This document shows positions 55,029 to 63,417 of a stretch of 64,000 nt of DNA, in pieces. Each line of letters opens with the position of its first letter. Within the stretch, counting starts at the first letter, position 1. This stretch comes from Segetibacter koreensis DSM 18137. Its GTDB lineage: Bacteria; Bacteroidota; Bacteroidia; Chitinophagales; Chitinophagaceae. The notes beneath the pieces are model-generated. The model saw only the letters and a list, made by a program, of their open reading frames with translations, was not told where the DNA came from and searched no databases. The DNA lies in contig NZ_KB893381.1 of the NCBI RefSeq assembly GCF_000374045.1, forward strand, positions 96,144 to 160,143, given 5' to 3'. The translations under genes and the position numbers were made by a program.

Positions 55029-56582
55029 ATGATGTCCAACCGATTTTCAGATACATTATTTCAGCTTATACACTCTCTGGAAAAGTCAGAAAAAAGGAAT
55101 TTTAAGCTTTATATCAAAAGAAATTCGTCGAAAGAAGATCTTAAAATTATTCAGCTGTTCGATGCTATGGATAAATTGAGTGAGTATGATGAAAAGTTAC
55201 TTCTTAAAAAACTTTCTTCTATAGAGAAGCCACAATTATCAAATTTAAAAACACACCTGTATAAACAGCTTCTGGCAAGTCTTAGAATATTAAAAACTTC
55301 AGAGAACATCGACCTTCAACTACATGAGCAACTGGATTACGCACGTATCTTATACAACAAGGGACTGTATCTGCAAAGCTTAAAAATTTTAGATAAATTA
55401 AAAGAGTTCGCCCGGTTTTACAACCAGGACAGCTTTTTAATACAGGTTATTTCACTGGAAAAAAAAATAGAGACTCTACATATAACACGAAGCATGCAAG
55501 ACCGGGCAGACAGGCTGACGGCAGAAGCAAATGAAATAAGTGAGAGAAGAGCTACCATTACACAATTTTCAAACCTTGCATTACAATTGTATAGCTGGTA
55601 TATAAAAAACGGGCACGCCAGAAACGAGGATGAAGAAAAAGATGTAAAAAAATTCTTTTTTGAGCACCTGCCTCCTAATGCACAGGATCAGAAAGGATTT
55701 TATGAAAAAATGTATCTCTTCCAAAGCTTTTGCTGGTACGCCTATATCCGCCAGGATTTTTTAATGTACTACCGCTATACGCAAAAGTGGGTAAATCTTT
55801 TTCACGAAGAACCAATAATGATAGACGTTGAGACAGGTCATTATATTAAAGGAATGCACAATTTACTAAATGCACATTTTGACCTTCGAAATTTCAAAAA
55901 GTTCGATGAAACCTTGCAGCAGTTTGAAAAGTTTTCACACTCTGATCCCTCCATGCGTCATGATAATTTTCGTATTCAAACCTTTGTCTACATATACAGT
56001 GCAAAAATTAATCAGCACTTTATGTGTGGCACCTTTCAGGAAGGCCTTGCCATGGTTCCTTATATAGAAGAAAAGCTGAAAGAATATGCATTATTTATAG
56101 ACCAGCATAGAGTTGCAGTTATTCATTACAAGATAGGAATGTTGTATTTTGGAAATGAAGATTATGGTACTTCGATTGATTATCTTCATAAGATAATCAA
56201 TAACAATGTTGATTCAATTAATGATCTGCAATGTTATGCACGATTAGTACATATGATGGCGCACTATGAACTGGGTAATTTTGAAATCATAGATTATTTG
56301 ATAAAATCGGTCTACCGTTACATGGCAAAAATGAAAAAACTTACGGTAATTGAAGAGGAAATGTTTAAGTTTCTGAGAAGGTCATTTCGTATATCTCGTG
56401 AAAAAATGAAGCCGGAATTTGTGAAATTTTTACAAACAATAAAAAAATACGAAAAAGATCGTTTTGCAACCCGATCTTTTGCCTATCTCGATATCATTTC
56501 ATGGGTAGAAAGCAAAGTGCATGGAAAAAAAATGAGTGAAATAATAAAACAAAAGTATTTAATCAGCACTCACAGAGCTTGA
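55029..56582 (+). CDS. Conserved helical protein of unknown function
   Basis: 517 residues from the ATG at 55029 (a further ATG at 55032; an in-frame ATG at 54978 would add 17 hydrophobic residues not expected here). Almost entirely alpha-helical, rich in Lys/Tyr/Phe, without signal peptide. Segments such as LDYARILYNKGLYLQSLKIL and VAVIHYKIGMLYFGNEDYGT resemble TPR-like helix pairs. It begins SNRFSDTLFQLIHSLEKSEK. I cannot name it, but its length and composition look like a conserved cytoplasmic protein of this family of bacteria. Possibly a TPR-like scaffold. Confidence 0.8.
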   Translation: MMSNRFSDTLFQLIHSLEKSEKRNFKLYIKRNSSKEDLKIIQLFDAMDKLSEYDEKLLLKKLSSIEKPQLSNLKTHLYKQLLASLRILKTSENIDLQLHEQLDYARILYNKGLYLQSLKILDKLKEFARFYNQDSFLIQVISLEKKIETLHITRSMQDRADRLTAEANEISERRATITQFSNLALQLYSWYIKNGHARNEDEEKDVKKFFFEHLPPNAQDQKGFYEKMYLFQSFCWYAYIRQDFLMYYRYTQKWVNLFHEEPIMIDVETGHYIKGMHNLLNAHFDLRNFKKFDETLQQFEKFSHSDPSMRHDNFRIQTFVYIYSAKINQHFMCGTFQEGLAMVPYIEEKLKEYALFIDQHRVAVIHYKIGMLYFGNEDYGTSIDYLHKIINNNVDSINDLQCYARLVHMMAHYELGNFEIIDYLIKSVYRYMAKMKKLTVIEEEMFKFLRRSFRISREKMKPEFVKFLQTIKKYEKDRFATRSFAYLDIISWVESKVHGKKMSEIIKQKYLISTHRA

Positions 56583-56743
56583 CAGGACAGGAAGGAAAAC
56601 GACTTGTTGTACCAAACAAGAATTTACAATAATTAGATGTCAATAACGATTTCCGCTGATTTTCTTAAAGAAATTTAAAAATGATTTATTACCCTCCAAA
56701 AATTTATAAAGATACTTTTCGCAATTACTTTTTATCGTAATTT
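56583..56743. other. Left part of the 811-base gene-free gap
   Basis: AT-rich. Two weak promoter candidates for the small structured RNA lie here: TACTTTTC at 56713-56720 and TAATTTTA at 56738-56745 with TTTT 18 bases upstream. Nothing else seen. Confidence 0.35.
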
Positions 56744-56760
56744 TACTCCTCACCAAAGAA

Positions 56761-56768
56761 AAGGAGGT
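56761..56768 (+). promoter_or_regulatory. Near-perfect Shine-Dalgarno AAGGAGGT
   Basis: Full complement to the 16S 3' end, with the last G of GGAGG five bases before the ATG at 56773. Genes in this phylum rarely carry such a site. Its GGAGG is paired with upstream CTCCT in the predicted hairpin. Confidence 0.65.
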
Positions 56769-56772
56769 ATTC

Positions 56773-56820
56773 ATGCAATCTACAGATAAATCATGGAAAC
56801 CTTCGGTTGGTATCGCCTAA
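56773..56820 (+). CDS. Possible 15-residue peptide
   Basis: ATG at 56773 to TAA at 56820; peptide MQSTDKSWKPSVGIA. The only support is the exceptional Shine-Dalgarno at ideal spacing and the compact transcript around it. It has one Trp and no repeated amino acid, so it does not look like an amino-acid attenuator leader. It could be a regulatory decoy or a true peptide. Confidence 0.35.
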   Translation: MQSTDKSWKPSVGIA

Positions 56821-56866
56821 CCGGGTTTCTCCATTATAATGATCTGCTGACGCTATAAGCGTTGGG

Positions 56867-56896
56867 AGCCACTAAGTATACTTAGTGGCTTTTTTT
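56867..56896 (+). terminator. Strong intrinsic terminator of the small transcript
   Basis: AGCCACTAAG (56867-56876), loop TATA, CTTAGTGGCT (56881-56890), then TTTTTT (56891-56896): perfect 10-bp stem with T-tail. It ends the small RNA; no long ORF precedes it within 280 bases. Confidence 0.92.
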
Positions 56897-57393
56897 GTTT
56901 AAAGGTCTCAAGTCAACATCCTTTTCCAGGTTTTATCCCTTCTATCGCTTTATTTCCGGCTGTTTCTGCTTCCTCTCCAGATAATCTCTCAGCCCCACTG
57001 GCTACGTCTACTGCCTCTCAGGATGCCCGTATCGTTACTTAGAATGTTTTTAACCGATTTACTTCTGCCCTATTGCTTGCCCCCGTGTTGATTATCATTT
57101 CCTAGTATCATGACTACATATTTCTATACCATTTATACAGACACAGTAATCACAGATTTCCCTTTTCCCCATTCCATTTTGTTCCGTTTATGTTTTTCTA
57201 CATGTCTCATGAAAAGACTTTGATCTAAAATAATATCACTATACGATGCTTAACAAAAGCAGGCAGATTTCTAATAACTGTTAAACACTTTGAAGCAAGT
57301 ATTTTTAAATTAAATGATACATCTACAAAATTTTGAGATGGCAAGAAAATTGAAATGATTAATTAATCTAATAAATAACTAAAAATACAAAGT
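56897..57393. other. Right part of the 811-base gap, pyrimidine-rich
   Basis: From about 56,920 to 57,190 the plus strand is markedly C/T-rich, unlike other gaps here, which are A/T-rich. No ORF over 60 codons with protein-like content, no clear hairpin and no repeat. It may be a decayed gene or an untranslated region. The last 150 bases are AT-rich and should carry the promoter of the 57394 gene. Confidence 0.35.
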
Positions 57394-57633
57394 ATGAGTA
57401 CTAACTTCAATCCACAACACCAGGAAGGACCTGTAGCTGAAGCTATAGAGGAACAAACGGCAAAATTGCCCTCCGATTTATTTTTATGGGCTGCCCTTGG
57501 TTCTATGGCAGTTTCACTGGGCTTTAAAATAGCAAATAAAAATGATAAAGCTTTGTTTGTAGGGCAATGGGCAGCACCTTTTTTACTACTCGGGCTCTAC
57601 AATAAAGTTGTAAAACTTGAAGGACACGATTAA
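57394..57633 (+). CDS. Small membrane-associated hypothetical protein
   Basis: 79 residues. A hydrophilic N-terminus (MSTNFNPQHQEGPVAEAIEE), a hydrophobic helix at about 28-46 (DLFLWAALGSMAVSLGFKIA) and a second at about 56-70 (FVGQWAAPFLLLGLYNK). Two small membrane helices. No family recognised. Followed by a strong terminator, so monocistronic. Confidence 0.72.
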   Translation: MSTNFNPQHQEGPVAEAIEEQTAKLPSDLFLWAALGSMAVSLGFKIANKNDKALFVGQWAAPFLLLGLYNKVVKLEGHD

Positions 57634-57662
57634 TTAAAACCTTAATCATTAACTTCTCTATT

Positions 57663-57701
57663 ACAGGTTTAAGTTTCTATTGACTTAAACCTGTATTTTT
57701 T
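57663..57701 (+). terminator. Strong intrinsic terminator
   Basis: ACAGGTTTAAGT (57663-57674) with ACTTAAACCTGT (57683-57694): perfect 12-bp stem, 8-base loop, then ATTTTTT. It ends the 79-residue gene. Confidence 0.92.
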
Positions 57702-57935
57702 CAAAAAGAAAAATCTGAGTTGCATTAAATTCAATAGAAAAAGTAAGGTCATTTGTCTTCGGTACCTAAATATTTTCATTTGCAAGCGGGCATGTTTTTA
57801 AGACAAAAACGTATTCATGTCATACCACCTCAAGCATCTTTTTTCAATAAAACACCTCTAAAACCAAATTATCCCCCATTTCATGAAACTTTTTTCTTTT
57901 AAAGTGCATCTAATACTGAAGAAATAAATGTTATT
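57702..57935. other. Remainder of the 302-base gap after the 79-residue gene
   Basis: AT-rich. No ORF, RNA or further hairpin seen; it should hold the promoter of the 57936 gene. Confidence 0.4.
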
Positions 57936-58229
57936 ATGCCTTCTATTGTTTTAAAAACTTCTAACCAAACGTTATACTACTCCACTTTGGAAGCGGTAAT
58001 TAAAAACCCTATAGGTAAAGTAAGTGCCACATTAATTGAATATATAATTACTACTGGTAAAGAAGATGCCTCTAACATTTTTTGCAAATTGTACAAAACA
58101 AAAGAAGGATTTTGGTATGATCCGGCAAGTCCAGAAGACCAGATAGACATTAAAACAAAGCATAACATAAAGGCCGCCATTGACGCTGCAGAAAATAAAA
58201 GTACTACGCCAAAGCCTTTTCATATTTAA
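57936..58229 (+). CDS. Small hypothetical protein
   Basis: 97 residues, soluble. Starts MPSIVLKTSNQTLYYSTLEA and contains FCKLYKTKEGFWYDPASPED then IDIKTKHNIKAAIDAAE. No signal peptide. The composition looks like a real small protein and the frame has no competitors. I do not recognise a family. 104 bases before the flavoprotein gene on the same strand, perhaps cotranscribed. Confidence 0.7.
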   Translation: MPSIVLKTSNQTLYYSTLEAVIKNPIGKVSATLIEYIITTGKEDASNIFCKLYKTKEGFWYDPASPEDQIDIKTKHNIKAAIDAAENKSTTPKPFHI

Positions 58230-58333
58230 ATTTACATTGTAACAGCAAAGTTGGTGAAATCTTGCCAGGCTAGTATAGCCTGCCGGTTTGTTGACGATAT
58301 AGCATTAACCATCCCGCAAAAAAAATAATCGCT

Positions 58334-59713
58334 ATGAGAACTTTTGATGCTATTATAATTGGCTCCGGACAGGGAGGTACCCCCCTTTCAAAAAAACTTG
58401 CAAAAGCAGGTTGGAAGACGGCATTAGTGGAAAAAGATTTCATCGGCGGCACTTGCATTAACAATGGATGCACTCCCACCAAAACTATGATCGCTTCAGC
58501 TAAAGTTGCCTACACTATAGCAAATGCAAACGCGCTGGGAATTATAACTAACGGCTATTCTATTAATATAAATGAGGTTATTGCACGAAAAAGAAAGGTA
58601 GTAAATAGTTTTAGAAATGGTTCACAGCAAGGTGTAGAAAAAACTGAAAACCTTACTTGGCTTTTCGGCTCTGCATCTTTTATTGATAAAAAGAAAATAC
58701 AGGTACAACTGAAAGATGGGACAACAGAAATAATAACGGCAGATAAAATTTTTCTTGATGTTGGCAATCGCCCTTCGGTTCCTTCTATTCCCGGGTTAGA
58801 ACAAGTATCATACCTCGACTCAACCTCTATGATGGAATTAACTGAAATTCCATCACATTTATTAATTATAGGCGGTGGCTATGTTGGTTTAGAATTTGGC
58901 CAAATGTATCGAAGATTTGGAAGTGAAGTTACTATACTTGAGCAAGGTAAAAGATTTTTGTCAAGAGAAGATGAAGATATTGCAGAGGTAGTCGAAGACT
59001 TTTTAAAAAAAGAAGGTATTAGAATTGTAACAAATGCACAGGTAACAAAAGTCGAAAAACAGTCTGTGAAACTGCAATTAACAGTAAGAATAAATGATAT
59101 TGATGAAATAATTGAATGCAGTCATGTTCTTGTTGCGGCTGGAAGAACACCAAATACTGATCTTTTAAATTTACCTGCAACCGATATAGCAATAAATGAA
59201 AGAGGCCAGGTAGTAGTGAATGAGAAGCTCGAAACTTCTGTAGAAGGTATTTATGCAATAGGTGATGCAAAAGGAGGTCCTGAATTTACCCATATCTCCT
59301 ACAACGATTATATCATTCTTACTAATAATTTACTGTATAACAAAGCAGAAACTACGTTAGGTCGTATGATTCCATATTGTATGTTTACCGATCCACAATT
59401 AGGCCGTATAGGCATAACGGAAACGGAAGCACGCAAAAAAGGCTTGCCCATAAAAGTAGCTAAGCTGCCAATGGAGAAAGTAGCGCGCGCGGTTGAAACA
59501 GGAGATACCAGGGGAGTACTAAAGGCGGTGGTTGACGCCGAAACAGGCAAGATATTGGGCGCGGCCATCGTAGGCGAGGAGGGTGGAGAAATTATGTCTG
59601 TATTACAAATGGCAATGGCAGGAGGCATCACTTACAAAACCATTGCCGATATGATTTTTGCTCATCCGCTCTATGCCGAATCTTTAAATAACCTGTTTTT
59701 AAACCTGGAATAA
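58334..59713 (+). CDS. Mercuric reductase-like flavoprotein disulfide reductase
   Basis: 459 residues. FAD loop IIGSGQGGTPLSKKLAKAGW at 8-27, redox-active disulfide GGTCINNGCTPTKT (Cys-x4-Cys), NAD loop LLIIGGGYVGLEFGQMYRRF, second FAD motif EGIYAIGDAKGG and a C-terminal dimerisation domain ending AHPLYAESLNNLF, with the catalytic His and Glu of the family. There is no N-terminal heavy-metal domain and no C-terminal vicinal Cys pair, so true mercury reduction is unlikely. It probably reduces a disulfide or quinone-like substrate. No mer regulatory gene nearby. Confidence 0.93.
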   Translation: MRTFDAIIIGSGQGGTPLSKKLAKAGWKTALVEKDFIGGTCINNGCTPTKTMIASAKVAYTIANANALGIITNGYSININEVIARKRKVVNSFRNGSQQGVEKTENLTWLFGSASFIDKKKIQVQLKDGTTEIITADKIFLDVGNRPSVPSIPGLEQVSYLDSTSMMELTEIPSHLLIIGGGYVGLEFGQMYRRFGSEVTILEQGKRFLSREDEDIAEVVEDFLKKEGIRIVTNAQVTKVEKQSVKLQLTVRINDIDEIIECSHVLVAAGRTPNTDLLNLPATDIAINERGQVVVNEKLETSVEGIYAIGDAKGGPEFTHISYNDYIILTNNLLYNKAETTLGRMIPYCMFTDPQLGRIGITETEARKKGLPIKVAKLPMEKVARAVETGDTRGVLKAVVDAETGKILGAAIVGEEGGEIMSVLQMAMAGGITYKTIADMIFAHPLYAESLNNLFLNLE

Positions 59714-59850
59714 AACTGGAAGCAGAAACAAAATAATCAGGCATCAAGGCTTTCGTCTTTAAGTTTAGCCCCTTGTTTAGTTGTCGCAACAGCATATTTT
59801 GACTTAAATTTCTCCAACAACTTTTTTTGTAAATGTGAGGGTAAAACAAG

Positions 59851-59879
59851 AAAGAGTAGCCGTTTTACAGCTACTCTTT
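59851..59879. terminator. Bidirectional hairpin between flavoprotein and repeat protein genes
   Basis: AAAGAGTAGC (59851-59860) with GCTACTCTTT (59870-59879), 9-base loop, perfect 10-bp stem. Read leftward it is followed by TTGTTTT, past the repeat protein's stop at 59907. Confidence 0.8.
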
Positions 59880-59906
59880 CGTTAATAGAAATTAAACTTT
59901 TGGACT

Positions 59907-62351
59907 CTATTTTAATTTGATCATTTTGCCCATCTGGTTAAATACTTTTTCTTTAGCTACTGCATTTAATCTATAATAATAATTACCAGAGTTCGCAGGA
60001 TTAAATTCTACTGTGTAATTACCTGATGTCTTATATCCATCTACAAGAGTAGAAACTTCTCTACCCATAACATCATATACTTTCAAAGACACCTTACTGT
60101 CATATGGCAAAGAGTATTGAATAGTTGTTGATGCGGTAAATGGATTAGGATAGGTAGTTACTTTGTATGTTATCACAGGTGCCGCCTTTTCATCTGGCAA
60201 TGGTCTGTAATATTCATCAATGTTATGGTCACCTGGACAATAACCTAATTTGTCTCCATTACGTAAGTGCCTTTGTACTTGTCCTCTAGGAACACATTCT
60301 GTTTCGTGTCCATTCTCACATATTACTATTCTCTCCAGATTTTTTCCGCACCTTACATCAATTACGTTTATGGTAAACCTTCTTACAAGCCTGCATCCAT
60401 TTTTATCGGTTATGACGACAGTGTAAGTCGTAGTTCTGGTTGGACAAGCCTGTATAGATGAACTTGTTGCTCCCGTATTCCATCTGTATGAATAAGGCGC
60501 AGTTCCACCACTTACAGGTGGTGCGGTTAAAGTAGCACATTGAGGACCATAACCTCTGTAAATAGTGAAGCGTTTTTGCCCTGGAACAGGAGTCTCAGGA
60601 GACATAGTAATATTTCCACCTCTTAAAGTAGATGAAACTTCCTTAATTGTTACCTGGCAGGTTCTTGTGAAGCAATTATCACTAACTGTTAAGGTATAAT
60701 CACCTGGGGGCAGGTTGCTTATAGTAGGGGTTCTGCCTACAAAATTACCAGCAGAATTTACCCATCTATACCTGACGTCTCCAACTGCATTAGATACTGC
60801 ACCCGCAGTGGCTGAGCCATTATTATTACCACAATAAGCGTCTGTCCAAGAACAGCTACCTAGGGTTAACTGACCTACTCTGATCCTGTAAACGTTTACA
60901 TCGCTTGTACATTCATTTGCGTCTATTTTTCCATTGTTATTTGCATCTATAAATGCCCTAAATCTCATTGTTAACATACCCGGTTGAGATGTATTTACCA
61001 ATGCTACAGTACCTTTAGCTCCTTCAAAAGCCCCAATTTTAGCAGAACAGTTATTGCAGAATGGTGCAGTTACATTACTAAGCTCAGTAGTTTGGTAGAC
61101 CTTAAGCAGGGGATCACTAGAACCATTTGCATCCTTAAAGAGACCAAAAATTACATTATCAGTTTTGTTACAAACAGCTAAAAAAGCACGGTCTGTATCA
61201 CCATCGTGATGAGTTTCGATAACTCTGTCATTAATGGTGGTGTATAAATGTATAGGTTTAGGCTGGTTAATCATAACCTGGCAGGTTTTTGAGAAGCAAT
61301 TGTCACTAACAGTAAGGGTATATAGACCTGCCGGAAGGTTGTTTACAGTAGATGTTGTTCCAACGACTTTACCCAGCGAATCTACCCATTTATAGCTAAC
61401 ATCACCTACTGCATTAGACACAGTTCCTGCAGTTACAGAGCCATCACTACTCCGGTAACAGGTTGCATCTGTTTTTGTACAAGAACCAAGAGTAAGCTGT
61501 TTCGACACTGTTATCGTGTAAGTAACTAAGCCGTCCGGTGTACAAGCCTCGTTTCCATCTATTGCTCCATTCTTATTTGAGTCAATAAATGCTCTAAACG
61601 TCATTACCAATATGCCACTCTTGCTTGTATCTATCAAAGCGGCAGTGCCTTTTTGCTTATCAAAAGCTCCAATTGGTGCCGAACAGTTATTGCAGAATGG
61701 GGCAGTTACATTAGTTAGCTGAGTAGTTTGGTACACCTTAAGTCTCGGATCGGTAGAACCGTTTGCATCGGTAAATGGTCCGAAGGTGATATTATCGGGT
61801 TTGTTGCAAGCAGTGAATGCTACGCTAGCGTTATCTTTTGAGTTCGCAGTAGTACCGTTTATGTTCGTAACCAGGTTTAGAGAAACAGTTACGGTATAAA
61901 TAACGGAATCACCTGCACATTCATTTGCATCTACAGAGCCATTATTATTATCATCAATAAACGATTGAAAAATCATCACCAAATAACCAGGCTTAGCTGC
62001 ATCTATTAGTGCGGCGGTGCCTTTACTTCCTTCAAAAGCTCCAATCTTTGCTGAGCATTTAGTACAGAATGGAACTGTTACATTATTGCGCAAAATTGTT
62101 TGATAAACCTTAATATTAGGATTGGTAGAACCGTTCGCATCACTAAAGGCACCGAAAGAGATATTAGAGTTATTACAAACAGTTATTGAACCCCTATCAG
62201 GCACGCCATCATTATTAGAATTTACAGTGACGCCGTTTATTGTTGTAATTAATTTAGGACAAGCAACATCATTTCTTCCATCTTTTTTTCCTGCAAATAC
62301 AATGACGGAAAAAAACATGTATAAAATAAGTAAAAGGTTTTTCTTTTCCAT
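59907..62351 (-). CDS. Repetitive T9SS surface protein with Ca-binding-like repeats
   Basis: 814 residues. Signal peptide (NLLLILYMFFSVIVFAGKK). Three related units of about 125 residues occur near 30-155, 156-283 and 363-490, each with a Cys-x2-Cys loop (FCTKCSAKIGAFEGSKGTAA, FCNNCSAPIGAF, FCNNCSAKIGAF) and an EF-hand-like DxNxNG-x-hDxxE (DDNNNGSVDANE, DSNKNGAIDGNE, DANNNGKIDANE). Two SprB-like beta domains lie at about 284-362 and 491-568 (SNAVGDVSYKWVDSLGKVVG). The type A sorting domain ends the protein (TYPNPFTASTTIQY, then KMIKLK). Probably a surface adhesin or matrix protein. Confidence 0.9.
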   Translation of the reverse strand: MEKKNLLLILYMFFSVIVFAGKKDGRNDVACPKLITTINGVTVNSNNDGVPDRGSITVCNNSNISFGAFSDANGSTNPNIKVYQTILRNNVTVPFCTKCSAKIGAFEGSKGTAALIDAAKPGYLVMIFQSFIDDNNNGSVDANECAGDSVIYTVTVSLNLVTNINGTTANSKDNASVAFTACNKPDNITFGPFTDANGSTDPRLKVYQTTQLTNVTAPFCNNCSAPIGAFDKQKGTAALIDTSKSGILVMTFRAFIDSNKNGAIDGNEACTPDGLVTYTITVSKQLTLGSCTKTDATCYRSSDGSVTAGTVSNAVGDVSYKWVDSLGKVVGTTSTVNNLPAGLYTLTVSDNCFSKTCQVMINQPKPIHLYTTINDRVIETHHDGDTDRAFLAVCNKTDNVIFGLFKDANGSSDPLLKVYQTTELSNVTAPFCNNCSAKIGAFEGAKGTVALVNTSQPGMLTMRFRAFIDANNNGKIDANECTSDVNVYRIRVGQLTLGSCSWTDAYCGNNNGSATAGAVSNAVGDVRYRWVNSAGNFVGRTPTISNLPPGDYTLTVSDNCFTRTCQVTIKEVSSTLRGGNITMSPETPVPGQKRFTIYRGYGPQCATLTAPPVSGGTAPYSYRWNTGATSSSIQACPTRTTTYTVVITDKNGCRLVRRFTINVIDVRCGKNLERIVICENGHETECVPRGQVQRHLRNGDKLGYCPGDHNIDEYYRPLPDEKAAPVITYKVTTYPNPFTASTTIQYSLPYDSKVSLKVYDVMGREVSTLVDGYKTSGNYTVEFNPANSGNYYYRLNAVAKEKVFNQMGKMIKLK

Positions 62352-63362
62352 GATAACTATTTTTAAAAAATAAAAATGAATTATTTGAAATGTTTTAGGG
62401 AAAAGTACTCCTTACCTATAGAAAGTATTATTTCCAGAGGGATATCATAAAAAATGTCACGGCAAAAATTGACAGAAGTAACACTTGTCTTACCGGCGTC
62501 ATTATTGCCCATAGATATGTAATTATGACTTTACATAATGTTATTTTTATCTGGAATAAAATGTAATTTTAAAAGTAGGGTACTATTGTTGGCTAAGGGG
62601 AGGAGAAAGGTCTTCGCTTGAAAGATTGCACCTGTAAAAGAAGGAATAAAGATTTTCCATACAACAGATTTAAAATCAAGGGTACTATAAAATTAATGTC
62701 GGGACATCTCGACTAATTAAAAAGATAAATATTGTATTATAGCCGAATAAGTTCTTAAGCGGTGCTTAGGAATACTACACCTTTAATAAGCTTTCGCCTT
62801 AATTTAGGATAGAGGATATGAAGTTAGTGTTTGTTACAAAAAGCAGATGGCAGTTAATTGAGCACCAGTGAACCAGCAAGAATAAAGATATAATATAAAA
62901 TTTAAATATGCAATAGTGCTGTATATTATTTTATTTTTCACTGTAGTTACTGAATACAGAAGGAATTTAAAACGTGTACTAATCGCTTAATTGTTAATTG
63001 CTTTATTTATAAGGCCGAAGGAATATAGCAGAAAGTATAGTTTTTCCAATCACTTGTTAAAATGATTAATAAACTATCTGTAACGATAGCAACATGTCAT
63101 TGTTTAATCATTATTATACTCACACTTCGACACCGATTATGCGGGCTATTACGACCTAAAACAATAGGTAGAGTTGAATAAATGGCCCTTCAAAAATATT
63201 TTTACCAGGTACTGCGACCACCTTTATTTAAAACAATATCAATTGTAATTATTGACAGAATTGCAATTGATATAACAACAAATCAAAGACAAATTAAGCA
63301 CACCGTTCACTTTCTTAAAAATATATTTGTTTTTGATTTACCAAAAGGCCTTTTATAAACAG
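62352..63362. other. About 1-kb gene-free region
   Basis: AT-rich throughout. No convincing ORF, tRNA, rRNA, CRISPR or repeat. It must contain the promoter of the repeat-protein gene. A 69-codon plus-strand ORF from 63327 overlaps the terminator and the nusG gene and is not called. Longest gene-free stretch of the window. Confidence 0.45.
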
Positions 63363-63392
63363 AAGAGGCTGCCTGAATACAAGCAGCCTCTT
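63363..63392 (-). terminator. Terminator of the nusG gene
   Basis: AAGAGGCTGC (63363-63372) with GCAGCCTCTT (63383-63392), 10-base loop, perfect 10-bp stem. It lies 25 bases beyond the nusG stop; read leftward a few T follow. Confidence 0.8.
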
Positions 63393-63417
63393 ATAATAAT
63401 CTTCAAAATGAAAATCG

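Larger units (their letters stand above)
56744..56896 (+). ncRNA. Candidate structured small transcript, unknown family
   Basis: Four nested signals occur in 150 bases. (1) TACTCCT (56744-56750) pairs with AGGAG-g-TA (56762-56669+), that is 56762-56769, hiding a Shine-Dalgarno. (2) A 15-codon ORF, 56773-56820. (3) A long stem from 56794 to 56833: GGAAACC with GGTTTC-t-CC, then CGGTT with AACCG and GG with CC around loop TATCG; the ORF stop lies inside. (4) ACGCT-ATA-AGCGT (56850-56862) and the terminator. Seen: all pairings by eye. Inferred: a small RNA or a peptide-coding regulatory transcript. It has no cotranscribed gene. I know no Rfam family that fits. Confidence 0.55.

Noticed and set aside
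56773-56820. tmRNA (ssrA) tag reading frame
   Set aside because: No ANDENYALAA-like tag or terminal Ala-Ala, no tRNA-like ends, and far too short overall.
62352-63362. tRNA, CRISPR or IS in the largest gap
   Set aside because: No T-loop consensus, no spaced repeats and no terminal inverted repeats were seen.
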